64,000 bases of DNA from contig NZ_JANJZR010000010.1 of assembly GCF_024623065.1 (NCBI RefSeq), positions 1-64,000 of the forward strand. The letters are read 5' to 3'. The DNA comes from Bacteroides acidifaciens (GTDB taxonomy: Bacteria; Bacteroidota; Bacteroidia; Bacteroidales; Bacteroidaceae). The translations under genes were made by a program, and so were the position numbers. The notes under the pieces were generated by a model. That model had not been told where the DNA came from and made no database searches. It was given only the letters and a program-made list of their open reading frames with translations. Below are positions 19,666 through 29,526 of the stretch, in pieces; positions within the stretch are counted from its first letter, which is position 1, and each line of letters opens with the position of its first letter.

Positions 19666-22062
19666 TTATTCATTCTTGATAGACTCCACCGGATTGATTC
19701 TTGCAATCCTCATGATACGAAACCAGATAGTCAATGCCGTTACCATGGCAACAGACAGAAAAATTCCTGTCCAAAACCAGCATCCGCAGTTAAAGAATAC
19801 TGTATATATTTGTTTCCACCACTGCAACACCATGTACACCAACGGAAAGGATATAATGGCAGTAACCACCAACAAAGCTATATACAAACGGGCAAATAAC
19901 CAGATTATATGCCTGATTCCGGCTCCATTTACCTTACGGACAGCAACTTCTTTCTGCCTGCGTTCGGTGTCGAGAGTAATGCTGGAATATACACCCAACA
20001 ATGTAATAATGATACTGACCATTGCGAAAAACAAAATAATATCTTTCAGGATATATTCCATAGCCTGCATCTCATAAAGGTCATCCTGAAATGTGCGTAC
20101 CTGACAGGGAATATTTTCCGGCAACATCTCCTGACGGATCCTTTCAATCCACTTCACTACTTCCTTTTGTTGCTGAGGATAGCATTTCACATAACAATGT
20201 CCTACATATACGGATGGATCATAGAGTATAAAAGCGTAACCGCCGCTATGATTATGAATATCGGTCTGAAAAGGGGCACAAACTCCGCATACAGTATAAT
20301 CATTGTTCTGGTCATAGAAATTCATCCCGATCACATTCTTCTTTTGCTTGTTCTGCCATACCTCATCCATGACAAGATCCTGTTTTGTCAGGATAGTCCT
20401 ACCTTCCTTTACCGGAATATTCATAAAAGTAAAAAAGTTCAGCGGCACACACATAATATCAATATCAGTCCAGGAATTATCATTCCCTTTTTCGGTCATC
20501 AGCAGATTGCCGGACACTCCCTGCGTATAAGCGATATCTGACAACAGAATATCCTTCACCCCTGCATGTTGTTTGAAACGTTCTACCATGTCCAGCTTTT
20601 CTTCGTTTTTCATGAACGGATAATCTAGCGGGATACTCAGAATTGCCTCTTTCTCTTTCTGGCTTAATGTATGGAACAGTGTTTTGGTTGTTGTTTCCGA
20701 TTGCAAGAATAACGCAACGGTGAATGATACAAATATCCAGCAGATAAAGAACTGAATACCTAACATAAAGTTACGTCCCCATTGTTTTCTGCGACGCTTG
20801 TTGCCCCCATGCATTCCGTCCTGTATTGAAATCCTGCGGATACGGACAGATACAAACATACAGATGACAGCACAAAGCAGAATGAGAAAAATGATATATT
20901 GCAAAGCGTGTTTCAAAAGGACGGCAGGAGGAAAAGTCATCGTAATACCCGACAGGGAAAAATCCATCCTGTCGCCAATCAACTCTATTCCCCATACAAC
21001 CAGAAAGGAAGAAGCAACTATGACAATCAGTGACTGTACAAACAGCAGACAGAATTGTTGACTCCAATTACATCCGGCCATTTTCATAATACTGTATTCC
21101 TTAGTGCGATTGAGAAAAGAACCGATAAGAAAATGGAAGAAATTGACAAGTCCGACCAGCAGTATTAATGTACCGACTATTCCGGTCGCCCACCCCAGGA
21201 CAAAAGCGCCTTTTTTTTGACTCCGGTCGCCAATGTAATTCGCTACAACCGAATATGCCTGATTATACATGGTATAACTATAATTGCGCTTCGAAAATTG
21301 TTGTTCCAGTGCGGCTATATCCGCATGAGGAGAAAGCAGGACATACGTTAAGGCTCCTGTCATGTCATGACGCTTCGGGCTTTGAAAAAGCCCTTCGCTA
21401 TCATTTAACACCATAGCATCAGTATGTGTCATAAAGCTGAAACCATTGTTCAACGGAATATCCTCCATTACTACCTGGACAGTGTACACAATACCTCCTG
21501 TTTTCGGAGTACTTTCAGGCGAAGTATGGAGTCGTCTCATCAACGTCAGATGCTTGCCGATAGCAGTTTCAATCTTACCGAATATCTTTATGGCGGTAGA
21601 TTCACTCAAAATGACAGCATTAGGCGTCCGGCTGGCCGTCTCCCAATTTCCCGCCAGTATCCGGGGAGTGAATACCTTATTATATAACGTATCTATTTCT
21701 ATCGTCTCAAGTTCATAAGGCAGTGATTTCTCTTCTGAAATCCCGGCAAGAAAAGAACGTTCACGGGAATATGCCATACAGGAGATTGCTTCCACCTCTC
21801 CCATCGCCCATGTACGGAGTTCTTCGGACAAAGCCACCTGCGTGCCGGAAAAACAAGTGCCGGTCTGGTCATCATAAAGATTCAGTTCCACAATGCGGGT
21901 GTAATTACTGAAACAATGATTGGTCGTTTCAACAAAACGGCTGCAATACATACATATACAGAAACATAGCAATCCTACTGCAAGACCGATGATAGAGATT
22001 ATATTTTGTGTCTTGTATTTCAACAGGTTTCTGAATGCAACTTTCAAATAATGTTTTATCAT
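19666..22062 (-). CDS. FtsX/MacB-type ABC transporter permease
   Basis: MIKHYLKVAFRNLLKYKTQNIISIIGLAVGLLCF...NPVESIKNE. Confidence 0.92.
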   Translation of the reverse strand: MIKHYLKVAFRNLLKYKTQNIISIIGLAVGLLCFCICMYCSRFVETTNHCFSNYTRIVELNLYDDQTGTCFSGTQVALSEELRTWAMGEVEAISCMAYSRERSFLAGISEEKSLPYELETIEIDTLYNKVFTPRILAGNWETASRTPNAVILSESTAIKIFGKIETAIGKHLTLMRRLHTSPESTPKTGGIVYTVQVVMEDIPLNNGFSFMTHTDAMVLNDSEGLFQSPKRHDMTGALTYVLLSPHADIAALEQQFSKRNYSYTMYNQAYSVVANYIGDRSQKKGAFVLGWATGIVGTLILLVGLVNFFHFLIGSFLNRTKEYSIMKMAGCNWSQQFCLLFVQSLIVIVASSFLVVWGIELIGDRMDFSLSGITMTFPPAVLLKHALQYIIFLILLCAVICMFVSVRIRRISIQDGMHGGNKRRRKQWGRNFMLGIQFFICWIFVSFTVALFLQSETTTKTLFHTLSQKEKEAILSIPLDYPFMKNEEKLDMVERFKQHAGVKDILLSDIAYTQGVSGNLLMTEKGNDNSWTDIDIMCVPLNFFTFMNIPVKEGRTILTKQDLVMDEVWQNKQKKNVIGMNFYDQNNDYTVCGVCAPFQTDIHNHSGGYAFILYDPSVYVGHCYVKCYPQQQKEVVKWIERIRQEMLPENIPCQVRTFQDDLYEMQAMEYILKDIILFFAMVSIIITLLGVYSSITLDTERRQKEVAVRKVNGAGIRHIIWLFARLYIALLVVTAIISFPLVYMVLQWWKQIYTVFFNCGCWFWTGIFLSVAMVTALTIWFRIMRIARINPVESIKNE

Positions 22063-22083
22063 AATGTTTTTACTGTTAACTCT

Positions 22084-23334
22084 TTAATCCAATATCAATT
22101 CTTCCACATCGCCAAAGGTATCATATCCCGTCGTAATTACCCAATCTCCGGGCTGCAAACCTTCTGTAATTTCATACTGCTGCGGATTTTGGCGGCCGAT
22201 AGATAAAGGAACGCGGACAGCTTTTGTTTTTGAAGCATTCACTTTATAAATCCATTGCCCTCCCGTAGCCTGATAGAAATTACCGCGTGGGATAACAAGC
22301 GCCTGTTCCGGTTGCCCCAATTCTATCTGCACACGAAAACTCTTGCCCACTCTTACGTTATCAGGCATATCACCTGTAAAAACAAGATCGACATCAAACA
22401 TACGGTCTTTCACTTCGGGGACTACTTTCGTTATTTTCAACGGGTATTTCTTTCCCTGATAATTGATAGTGGCAGGCAATCCGGTAGTAATCCGGTCAAT
22501 ATAATATTCACTGAGCGAAGTATGGATCTTATATTGGTCAAGCACCTTTATTTCAGCTATGCTTTCACCGGAAGAGACTTGTTGCCCGGGAGTAACCTTT
22601 ACAAAGCTAAGCTGTCCTTTTATCGGAGCTGTTACCACCAAATTATTCAAGCGTTCATGAGCGCGTTCATATTTCTTCCGTTCCCTTTCCCGGTCGTTAC
22701 GAATCAACTCTTTACGAATCATTGTTACAGCAGAATCATGCCGCAGGCTCTCCTGTTGCAAAGCTGCATTCTTCTGTTTGTAATTATACTCATCTTCAGC
22801 CACTTGCAGTTGAGCCTTGCTCTTTACCCCCATCTGATACTCTTCACGGTCAAGGGCAATGCTTTTTTTCAGACGTTCAAGCTCATAATTATTTGTCAGA
22901 GCCTGCTGTTTCAGATTCAGACTCTTTTGCTCCATTTCAATCTCCTGCTCCTGATAGGTAATCATTTGCTTTTCCCATTCGTCACGCTGGTCTTCGATGT
23001 TACGAAGCAAGTCCGGATTGGAAAGAACAAGAATCGTATCACCTTGCTGAAGCAAACTGCCTTCTTCTCCCACTATCTTTTCTACACTTCCCGCTTCGCG
23101 GGTATTGACCTTGATAGTCAATATGGGTTGAACCAATCCTTCCACATCTACATATTCCATGAAGTCAGCATCTACCACTTCCGCTATCTGGATATTCCCG
23201 ACATCAACACGTAGTTTTCTGGGACCTGATGAAAGGATGATTACATAAATCAGAAAGGAGAGAAACAAAAGTCCCCCTATCAGATAATATCTATAACGAA
23301 TGTACCACGGCTTCTTTTCTAATTTTATATCCAT
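22084..23334 (-). CDS. HlyD/MacA-type periplasmic adaptor
   Basis: One N-terminal TM, long coiled coil, VVTAPIKGQLSFVKVTPGQQV lipoyl-like motif. Confidence 0.9.
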   Translation of the reverse strand: MDIKLEKKPWYIRYRYYLIGGLLFLSFLIYVIILSSGPRKLRVDVGNIQIAEVVDADFMEYVDVEGLVQPILTIKVNTREAGSVEKIVGEEGSLLQQGDTILVLSNPDLLRNIEDQRDEWEKQMITYQEQEIEMEQKSLNLKQQALTNNYELERLKKSIALDREEYQMGVKSKAQLQVAEDEYNYKQKNAALQQESLRHDSAVTMIRKELIRNDRERERKKYERAHERLNNLVVTAPIKGQLSFVKVTPGQQVSSGESIAEIKVLDQYKIHTSLSEYYIDRITTGLPATINYQGKKYPLKITKVVPEVKDRMFDVDLVFTGDMPDNVRVGKSFRVQIELGQPEQALVIPRGNFYQATGGQWIYKVNASKTKAVRVPLSIGRQNPQQYEITEGLQPGDWVITTGYDTFGDVEELILD

Positions 23335-23386
23335 AAGGTCATATAGTTTTTTATATTCATATCAATTACAAGAAAATCATTCAACC

Positions 23387-24859
23387 CTATTCGACGAGAA
23401 GATTATAATCCTCCGTCAGCAACCTGTTTCTCTCAAAATCATATAGCGTCATACTACGAAGTGTATAATATAAACTCCAATAGTTATATAAAGCCGATAC
23501 GTAATTACGGCGTGCGCTATCTTTTTCTGAAATAGAAGCGTTCAAATCAAGAATGGTTGATTTTCCCAATATATAAAGTTTACGGGCAACTTCATTCCTC
23601 CGTCGGGCAGTTTCATCTGTGCGGGCAGCGATACGGACACGTTGCGTTTGCAGATTAAACTGCTTCACCAGTTTGCGGACATTCAGTTCAAAATCCGTCC
23701 TGCTTTGTTCCACCTGCGTATAAACCAGATCACGGTTAGAACGGGCTACCCGTACCTGACCTTTTCCCCGTCCCCAGTCTAAAATCGGCAGGGAGATACT
23801 TAAACTTACATATTGCTGGTCTAAAAGGTTCCGATAGGCTTCCGGCAATTTGTCCGCCGTCTGTGTCAGTCCGAAACGGAGATAAATATCCGCCTTCAAA
23901 CCGGCATTGGCACGGGCTCTCGCAACAGCGCTTTCACTTTCCAGCTTTCGTCGCTTCATCGTCTGTATGTCAGGACTATTTTCATACGCCAGTGCCAGCG
24001 CCTCATTCAGATTGATGCTGAAATCCGGCACCCGGGAACTGACACGTACACGAATTTCCTTGTCTTCCTGAATACCTAGATATGAACGAAGCTCCTGCAT
24101 ACAGTTATCCATTTCAATGCGGGCATTCATACGGTTCGTTTCTTCTGTCAGACGATTAAGTTCCAGTTGCAGCATCTCATTTTCTGTTATCGTACCTATA
24201 TTATAGCGCCCTTGGGCATAGTGGTAAAGTGTATCTGCATTCGCATAATTGAACGACGCTATGTCGTAATTGCTTTGGGCGGTAGCTAAAGCAAAGAATT
24301 TATTAATCGCACTGGCTGAAACAAGTTCCAATGTCTCCACATAACTTTTCTTAGCCTCCTGATAACGTACGGGTTCTATACGCTTATCCCATTTCAGACT
24401 ATTATAGCCAAAAAGTGACTGCCGATAGCCTATCATAACAGGTGAAGTCTGCCATGAATATTTATGCTCGCTGAACAAGTCCATACGTTGGACAGATGTT
24501 TCGAGAAACAAGGAACCTCCTGTCCAGGATACGTTTTGTGAAAGATTCAAAGTCAGGTCAGTATTCAATAAGTTCTGCTCGACAAACTTAACCGAACCGT
24601 CACCCATTGTTATCTTATTAATGGCACGGTTCAAATTAGGAGCGGATGTCAAACTCAAAGTCGGTAAATAATTGGCACGATAATATTTATAATTCCAATA
24701 AGCAGAACGAAAACTATGGCGTGCCGTTTGCGCGTCGGGAGATTCCAAGCGCGCTATTCTTACGGTCTGCTCCAGTGACAGCTCCATTGTCTGATTCTGG
24801 GCAGACGATAATTCCGTCGACAGGATTCCAATGCTTATGCAGATTAATTTCAGGTTCAT
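23387..24859 (-). CDS. TolC family outer membrane protein
   Basis: 490 aa with two OEP repeats and signal peptide; first gene of the exporter operon. Confidence 0.88.
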   Translation of the reverse strand: MNLKLICISIGILSTELSSAQNQTMELSLEQTVRIARLESPDAQTARHSFRSAYWNYKYYRANYLPTLSLTSAPNLNRAINKITMGDGSVKFVEQNLLNTDLTLNLSQNVSWTGGSLFLETSVQRMDLFSEHKYSWQTSPVMIGYRQSLFGYNSLKWDKRIEPVRYQEAKKSYVETLELVSASAINKFFALATAQSNYDIASFNYANADTLYHYAQGRYNIGTITENEMLQLELNRLTEETNRMNARIEMDNCMQELRSYLGIQEDKEIRVRVSSRVPDFSINLNEALALAYENSPDIQTMKRRKLESESAVARARANAGLKADIYLRFGLTQTADKLPEAYRNLLDQQYVSLSISLPILDWGRGKGQVRVARSNRDLVYTQVEQSRTDFELNVRKLVKQFNLQTQRVRIAARTDETARRRNEVARKLYILGKSTILDLNASISEKDSARRNYVSALYNYWSLYYTLRSMTLYDFERNRLLTEDYNLLVE

Positions 24860-24885
24860 CCTTCGTTATATTTATTAATTTATTA

Positions 24886-24901
24886 TTCAAAACCTGTGCC
24901 A
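24886..24901 (-). promoter_or_regulatory. Sigma54 (RpoN) -24/-12-like promoter of the TolC-led exporter operon
   Basis: Minus strand TGGCACAGGTTTTGAA versus TGGCAC-N5-TTGCW (GG-N10-GA instead of GG-N10-GC), about 27 bp upstream of the ATG; adjacent NtrC-type activator. Confidence 0.65.
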
Positions 24902-24957
24902 TTTATATAAATTACTATACTTCAAACAGATACGTTTATCCCTCTTCTATTATCAGC

Positions 24958-24992
24958 GTGCAAATACGCACAAAACTAGTGCGCAATCGCAC
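24958..24992. promoter_or_regulatory. Two dyad sites, putative enhancer (UAS) for the NtrC-family regulator
   Basis: GTGCAAATACGCAC (24958-24971) and GTGCGCAATCGCAC (24979-24992), GTGC-N6-GCAC, centres 21 bp apart, upstream of the sigma54-like site. Confidence 0.6.
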
Positions 24993-25066
24993 ATACAACA
25001 CATGATTATTATCCATATCTTTGCCGATGTAATAAAAAAAAGCAATAAATCTATTCAGCAAAAGAA

Positions 25067-26443
25067 ATGAAAGAAGCAAGCAAACTGGGGAAAATACTTA
25101 TAGTAGACGATAACGAAGATGTCCTTTTCGCCCTCAACCTGTTATTGGAACCTTATGCGGAGAAAATAAAGGTAGCCACCACTCCTGACCGAATCGAACA
25201 TTTCATGACCACTTTTCAACCCGATCTTATCTTATTGGATATGAATTTCAGCCGTGACGCTATTAGTGGTCAGGAAGGATTTGAGAGCTTGGAGCAAATA
25301 CTGCAAATTGACCCGCAGGCTATTGTTATCTTTATGACCGCCTATGCAGATACAGACAAAGCAGTGCGGGCTATCAAAGCCGGCGCAACAGATTTTATTC
25401 CCAAACCGTGGAAAAAAGAAAAACTACTGGCCACACTCACTTCCGGAATGCGGTTGCGCCAGTCACAACGAGAAGTGAATATCTTAAAAGAGCAGATAGA
25501 AGTACTTAGCGGTCAAAACACATCGGAAGGAGACATTATCGGAGAATCTCCTGCCATGCAGGAAGTTTTCACTACAATAAACAAACTAAGTTGTACAGAT
25601 GCCAATATCCTGATTCTAGGAGAAAACGGAACAGGAAAAGACGTGATTGCTCATTTCTTATATCGCTGTTCTCCCCGATACGGCAAGCCTTTTGTCACCA
25701 TTGACTTGGGAAGTATCCCCGAACAATTGTTCGAAAGCGAACTGTTCGGATTTGAAAAAGGGGCTTTCACCGACGCTAAAAAATCAAAAGCCGGGCGAAT
25801 GGAAGTTGCCACCAACGGAACTCTGTTTTTGGATGAAATCGGCAATCTTTCACTTCCCATGCAATCGAAACTATTGACTGCTATCGAAAAGCGACAAATC
25901 AACCGTTTAGGCAGTACACAAGCCGTTCCTATTGACGTCCGCCTGATTTGTGCCACAAATGCGGATATTCGCCAATTAGTGGATGAAGGAAACTTCCGGC
26001 AGGACTTGCTCTATCGTATCAATACCATTGAAATACATATCCCGCCGCTCCGCGAACGTGGTAATGATATTATTCTACTGGCCGAACACTTCCTGCAACG
26101 GTATGCACGTAAATACAAAAAGGATATGCGCGGCCTGACCCGGGAAGCCAAAAACAAACTATTAAAGTATGCCTGGCCCGGAAATGTGCGGGAATTGCAG
26201 CATACGATAGAACGCGCTGTCATATTAGGAGACGGCTCTTTATTAAAACCTGAAAACTTTCTGTTCCATGCCGCTCCTAAACAAAGGAAGGAAGAAGAAA
26301 CGATATTAAATTTGGAACAACTGGAACGCCAGACCATTGAAAAAGCAATGAAACTTAGCGAGGGAAATATTTCCCGTGCCGCCGAATATCTGGGCATAAC
26401 CCGCTTTGCCTTATATCGTAAACTTGAAAAACTAGGCTTATGA
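25067..26443 (+). CDS. Sigma54-dependent response regulator (NtrC family)
   Basis: Receiver domain, AAA+ GENGTGKD / ESELFGFEKGAFTDA (GAFTGA-like), C-terminal Fis HTH. Confidence 0.95.
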   Translation: MKEASKLGKILIVDDNEDVLFALNLLLEPYAEKIKVATTPDRIEHFMTTFQPDLILLDMNFSRDAISGQEGFESLEQILQIDPQAIVIFMTAYADTDKAVRAIKAGATDFIPKPWKKEKLLATLTSGMRLRQSQREVNILKEQIEVLSGQNTSEGDIIGESPAMQEVFTTINKLSCTDANILILGENGTGKDVIAHFLYRCSPRYGKPFVTIDLGSIPEQLFESELFGFEKGAFTDAKKSKAGRMEVATNGTLFLDEIGNLSLPMQSKLLTAIEKRQINRLGSTQAVPIDVRLICATNADIRQLVDEGNFRQDLLYRINTIEIHIPPLRERGNDIILLAEHFLQRYARKYKKDMRGLTREAKNKLLKYAWPGNVRELQHTIERAVILGDGSLLKPENFLFHAAPKQRKEEETILNLEQLERQTIEKAMKLSEGNISRAAEYLGITRFALYRKLEKLGL

Positions 26444-27717
26444 AACGATATGCAATCAGAGTGTTCTTACACATCTTATTTATAATGCTGCTTTCTATCG
26501 GAAGCTGCCTGCTGTTTCAAAAACAGTTATGGTTCAGCACCACTATCTGCATCCTACTGTTGATAACTACCGGTGTACACCTCTATCGTATGCAGTTTAA
26601 ACAAATTAATTTGTTGCGACGGCTGACAGACGGACTCCGGTATAATGACATGACGCAAGCCTTCCACCCGCCTTTCAAGAATAAAATAATGAATGAGTGG
26701 GCAGAAGAACTTTCGGAAAGCCTGAAAGACTTTCGGGGAAAACTGCTGGCAGAGGAAATTAAGCACCAATATTACGAAAACTTATTGAACAAGGTAGACA
26801 CAGCCGTACTTGTTGCCGACAGATCCGGACATGTAGAATGGATGAATCAGGCGGCCGTCACCCATTTAGGACAAATCTCACAATTACCGGAAGCATTACT
26901 AATCGCTTCTGCGACTAATGATATTCCAATTATCCGTATCGAACAAAACAGCACTGTCCTGGAAATGGCCATTTCTTGCACCAAGTTTGCGACACAAGGA
27001 AAAGAGCAACAAATAATCAGCCTGAAAAATATCCATTCCGTACTGGAACGAAATGAAATGGAAGCCTGGCAAAAGCTGATACGTGTACTGACTCATGAAA
27101 TCATGAATTCCATCACACCGATTATTTCTCTTTCCGAAACACTAAGTGAAAGAGGAATACCCGAACAGCTTGGAGAAAAAGAATACTCCATTATCCTGCA
27201 AGCCATGCAAACTATTCACAGAAGAAGCAAAGGGTTACTAGAATTTGTAGAAAACTATCGTCGTCTGACACGAATCCCCGCTCCTGTCCGCACCAAAGTT
27301 TCTATTGCAGAACTATTCATGGATTTAAAGAAGTTATTCCCGGAAGAATACATTCATTTTGAAACTCCTTTATCAGAACTGAACTTGTATATAGACCGGG
27401 CACAAATAGAACAAGTCCTCATTAATTTATTGAAAAATGCCCGCGAGGCGTGTGGAAAGCAAGCAGATAAAAATATTCGGGTAACAATAATCACTTCACC
27501 TGCCAACAATAAGATTATGACAGTATCCGACAATGGAGAAGGCATTTTACCGGATGTTCTGGACAAGATATTTGTACCTTTCTTTAGTACCAAAACAACC
27601 GGTTCGGGTATCGGACTCAGCTTATGCAAGCAAATTATGACTTTGCATGAAGGAAGCATCAATGTAAAATCAGAATCAGGCAAAGGAAGTAGATTCATTC
27701 TCACCTTTCCTAAATAA
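26440..27717 (+). CDS. Sensor histidine kinase
   Basis: H-box VLTHEIMNSITPI, N-box INLLKNAREAC, G-boxes DNGEGILP / GSGIGLSLCKQIM; start overlaps the response regulator stop. Confidence 0.95.
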   Translation: MKRYAIRVFLHILFIMLLSIGSCLLFQKQLWFSTTICILLLITTGVHLYRMQFKQINLLRRLTDGLRYNDMTQAFHPPFKNKIMNEWAEELSESLKDFRGKLLAEEIKHQYYENLLNKVDTAVLVADRSGHVEWMNQAAVTHLGQISQLPEALLIASATNDIPIIRIEQNSTVLEMAISCTKFATQGKEQQIISLKNIHSVLERNEMEAWQKLIRVLTHEIMNSITPIISLSETLSERGIPEQLGEKEYSIILQAMQTIHRRSKGLLEFVENYRRLTRIPAPVRTKVSIAELFMDLKKLFPEEYIHFETPLSELNLYIDRAQIEQVLINLLKNAREACGKQADKNIRVTIITSPANNKIMTVSDNGEGILPDVLDKIFVPFFSTKTTGSGIGLSLCKQIMTLHEGSINVKSESGKGSRFILTFPK

Positions 27718-27774
27718 TGGGTTATTGCAATTTTGCAACTGTTGTGTATAAATTGCGATTCTTCATTAAGATAG

Positions 27775-27820
27775 AGAGAGTTAACGCACCTGCTTTGGGA
27801 GCAGGGGGGGCTAACTCTCT
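27775..27820 (+). other. Hairpin containing a tRNA-Pro anticodon-arm copy
   Basis: AGAGAGTTA...TAACTCTCT stem encloses CGCACCTGCTTTGGGAGCAGGGGG (27785-27808), identical to 24 nt of the adjacent tRNA-Pro sense strand. Confidence 0.7.
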
Positions 27821-27890
27821 TAAAATATACAAATAAAAAAAAGCTGGTACAAACTGTATCAGCTCAAAATTACTTACTTTATCTTTTTCG

Positions 27891-27965
27891 TCGGGGTAGC
27901 GGGATTCGAACCCACGACCCCCTGCTCCCAAAGCAGGTGCGCTAACCGGACTGCGCTACACCCCG
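27891..27965 (-). tRNA. tRNA-Pro(TGG)
   Basis: CGGGGTGTAGCGCAGTCCGGTTAGCGCACCTGCTTTGGGAGCAGGGGGTCGTGGGTTCGAATCCCGCTACCCCGA; loop TTTGGGA. Confidence 0.95.
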
Positions 27966-28001
27966 AAAAACTTTTAACTTAATAACCCTCTTTCTTTGTA
28001 G

Positions 28002-28076
28002 TCGGGGTAGCGGGATTCGAACCCACGACCCCCTGCTCCCAAAGCAGGTGCGCTAACCGGACTGCGCTACACCCCG
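28002..28076 (-). tRNA. tRNA-Pro(TGG), second copy
   Basis: Same cloverleaf sequence as the first copy. Confidence 0.95.
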
Positions 28077-28381
28077 CTACTTTTTGAAGGGTTTTCTTTT
28101 CAAAAGCGGTGCAAAGATAGAGAGTATTTTTTAATTAACAATAGCCAAACGGATGTTTTTTATTTATTATTTTCCAATGATCTGAATTTCACCCGTTTGC
28201 ATCTCAACTTTTTTTTCCTGACAGAAATCAAATTCCTTTCTGCAAAGTACCGGCCTACAAATTAAAGTATAGATGTCATGGCGTTTATTGAGATGAATTA
28301 ACTGAAAATATATTTTGGTAGAATGAACCAACTTTCACTGTTTTCTGTTTTCAAAGTAGAAACTAAAAAAAGAAAAGTCAT

Positions 28382-28576
28382 ATGAAAACAAAAAAGCAAA
28401 AAGAAACCAATGAAAAAGAAGTTCATTTGTTAGAACAAAAAGGATATGAAAGAATGGTGAATGAGATTGTACCAATGCAACAGGTAGAAGCTTGTCATAA
28501 TCCAACTAAAAAAGAAGTAAAAGAGGCTGTAAGGAAATTGAATCCTGATATAAACAGCTTGGGTAGTAGAGGATGA
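28382..28576 (+). CDS. Hypothetical small charged protein
   Basis: 64-aa Lys/Glu-rich ORF. Confidence 0.4.
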   Translation: MKTKKQKETNEKEVHLLEQKGYERMVNEIVPMQQVEACHNPTKKEVKEAVRKLNPDINSLGSRG

Positions 28577-28590
28577 ATTCATCCTCTACT
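28565..28590. terminator. 26-bp perfect palindrome between convergent genes
   Basis: AGTAGAGGATGAATTCATCCTCTACT, no spacer; overlaps the stop of the 28382 ORF. Confidence 0.5.
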
Positions 28591-28599
28591 CCTCTATAT

Positions 28600-29310
28600 T
28601 TACATATTCAAATAATACTCTCGCGTCAAAGCTATATATTTCTCGCTATATTGATGACGGGCTAATTCCGTCAATAATTCTTCAATTACACATTCCTGAT
28701 TAGAAAAAGTAAAAGTAATCAAGGTGCGTTTAGGAATACCGCTGGGCTTAGTTATCACATTTAGCTGCCGGACTGCATATAAATTCTTCGTTGCAGCTAT
28801 CATCTTCACCCTATCAGCTACATCCGCCGGAATCACAATCGTAAAAGTTCCATCTTCCGCCAATAATCCGACCACTCCTTCCAACAATTCTTCATAGGTC
28901 AAAGAACCATTATGTCGGGCTGCATTTCTCTGTTGGTCCGGACACTCTAATGAATCAACAAAATACGGGGGATTAGAAACAATCACGTCAAATTTGTCGG
29001 AAGATTGATAGTCTCTGAAATCAGTCTGCACTACCTCTACCCGCTCCTTCCAAGGAGAACGAGTTACGTTTTCCCTAGCCTGTCCGGCAGCGGCTCCATC
29101 TATTTCCAATGCTATAATATCCGCATCCGGCAGACTGCGTTGAGCCAACATTAAAGCAACCAATCCTGTCCCCGTCCCGACATCCAAAATTTTATGTGCA
29201 TTCTGAACAGAAGCCCATGCTCCCAAAAGCACCCCATCCGTACCCACTTTCATAGCACACTTATCGTGCCACACCGTAAACTGCTTAAATTGAAAATAAG
29301 GATTTGACAT
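28600..29310 (-). CDS. tRNA1(Val) (adenine(37)-N6)-methyltransferase family (TrmN/YfiC)
   Basis: FQFKQFTVWHDKCAMKVGTDGVLLGAW, SAM motif ILDVGTGTGL, NPPYF. Confidence 0.88.
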   Translation of the reverse strand: MSNPYFQFKQFTVWHDKCAMKVGTDGVLLGAWASVQNAHKILDVGTGTGLVALMLAQRSLPDADIIALEIDGAAAGQARENVTRSPWKERVEVVQTDFRDYQSSDKFDVIVSNPPYFVDSLECPDQQRNAARHNGSLTYEELLEGVVGLLAEDGTFTIVIPADVADRVKMIAATKNLYAVRQLNVITKPSGIPKRTLITFTFSNQECVIEELLTELARHQYSEKYIALTREYYLNM

Positions 29311-29526
29311 TTTATTCGCTTATTTTTAAACCTGTTTTATTCTACTATTTTATTGGAAACCGCCAAAAATAAATAATTATTATGGAATACTTCTTCAATA
29401 GCCTCATATTTTGGCATTGTTTTTGTGTTTTTATTCCAAGCAGTGCTTTATTATTAGAGAGAATCGATTAACTTTGCAAACGATTTATGCATATTTGTAT
29501 GACATAAGCTAAATTAAAACGAAAAG

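Noticed and set aside
22255-23214. 319-aa + strand ORF
   Set aside because: Fully antisense to the well-supported HlyD/MacA adaptor gene; translation lacks recognisable domains.
27803-27810. G-run as a phase-variation tract
   Set aside because: Not in a coding sequence or promoter spacer; explained by the tRNA-like hairpin.
27891-28076. Near-identical ~75-bp repeats 111 bp apart, CRISPR-like at first glance
   Set aside because: They are two tRNA-Pro genes. Likewise the repeats at 55387-55565 are two tRNA-Lys genes. No CRISPR array or cas gene seen.
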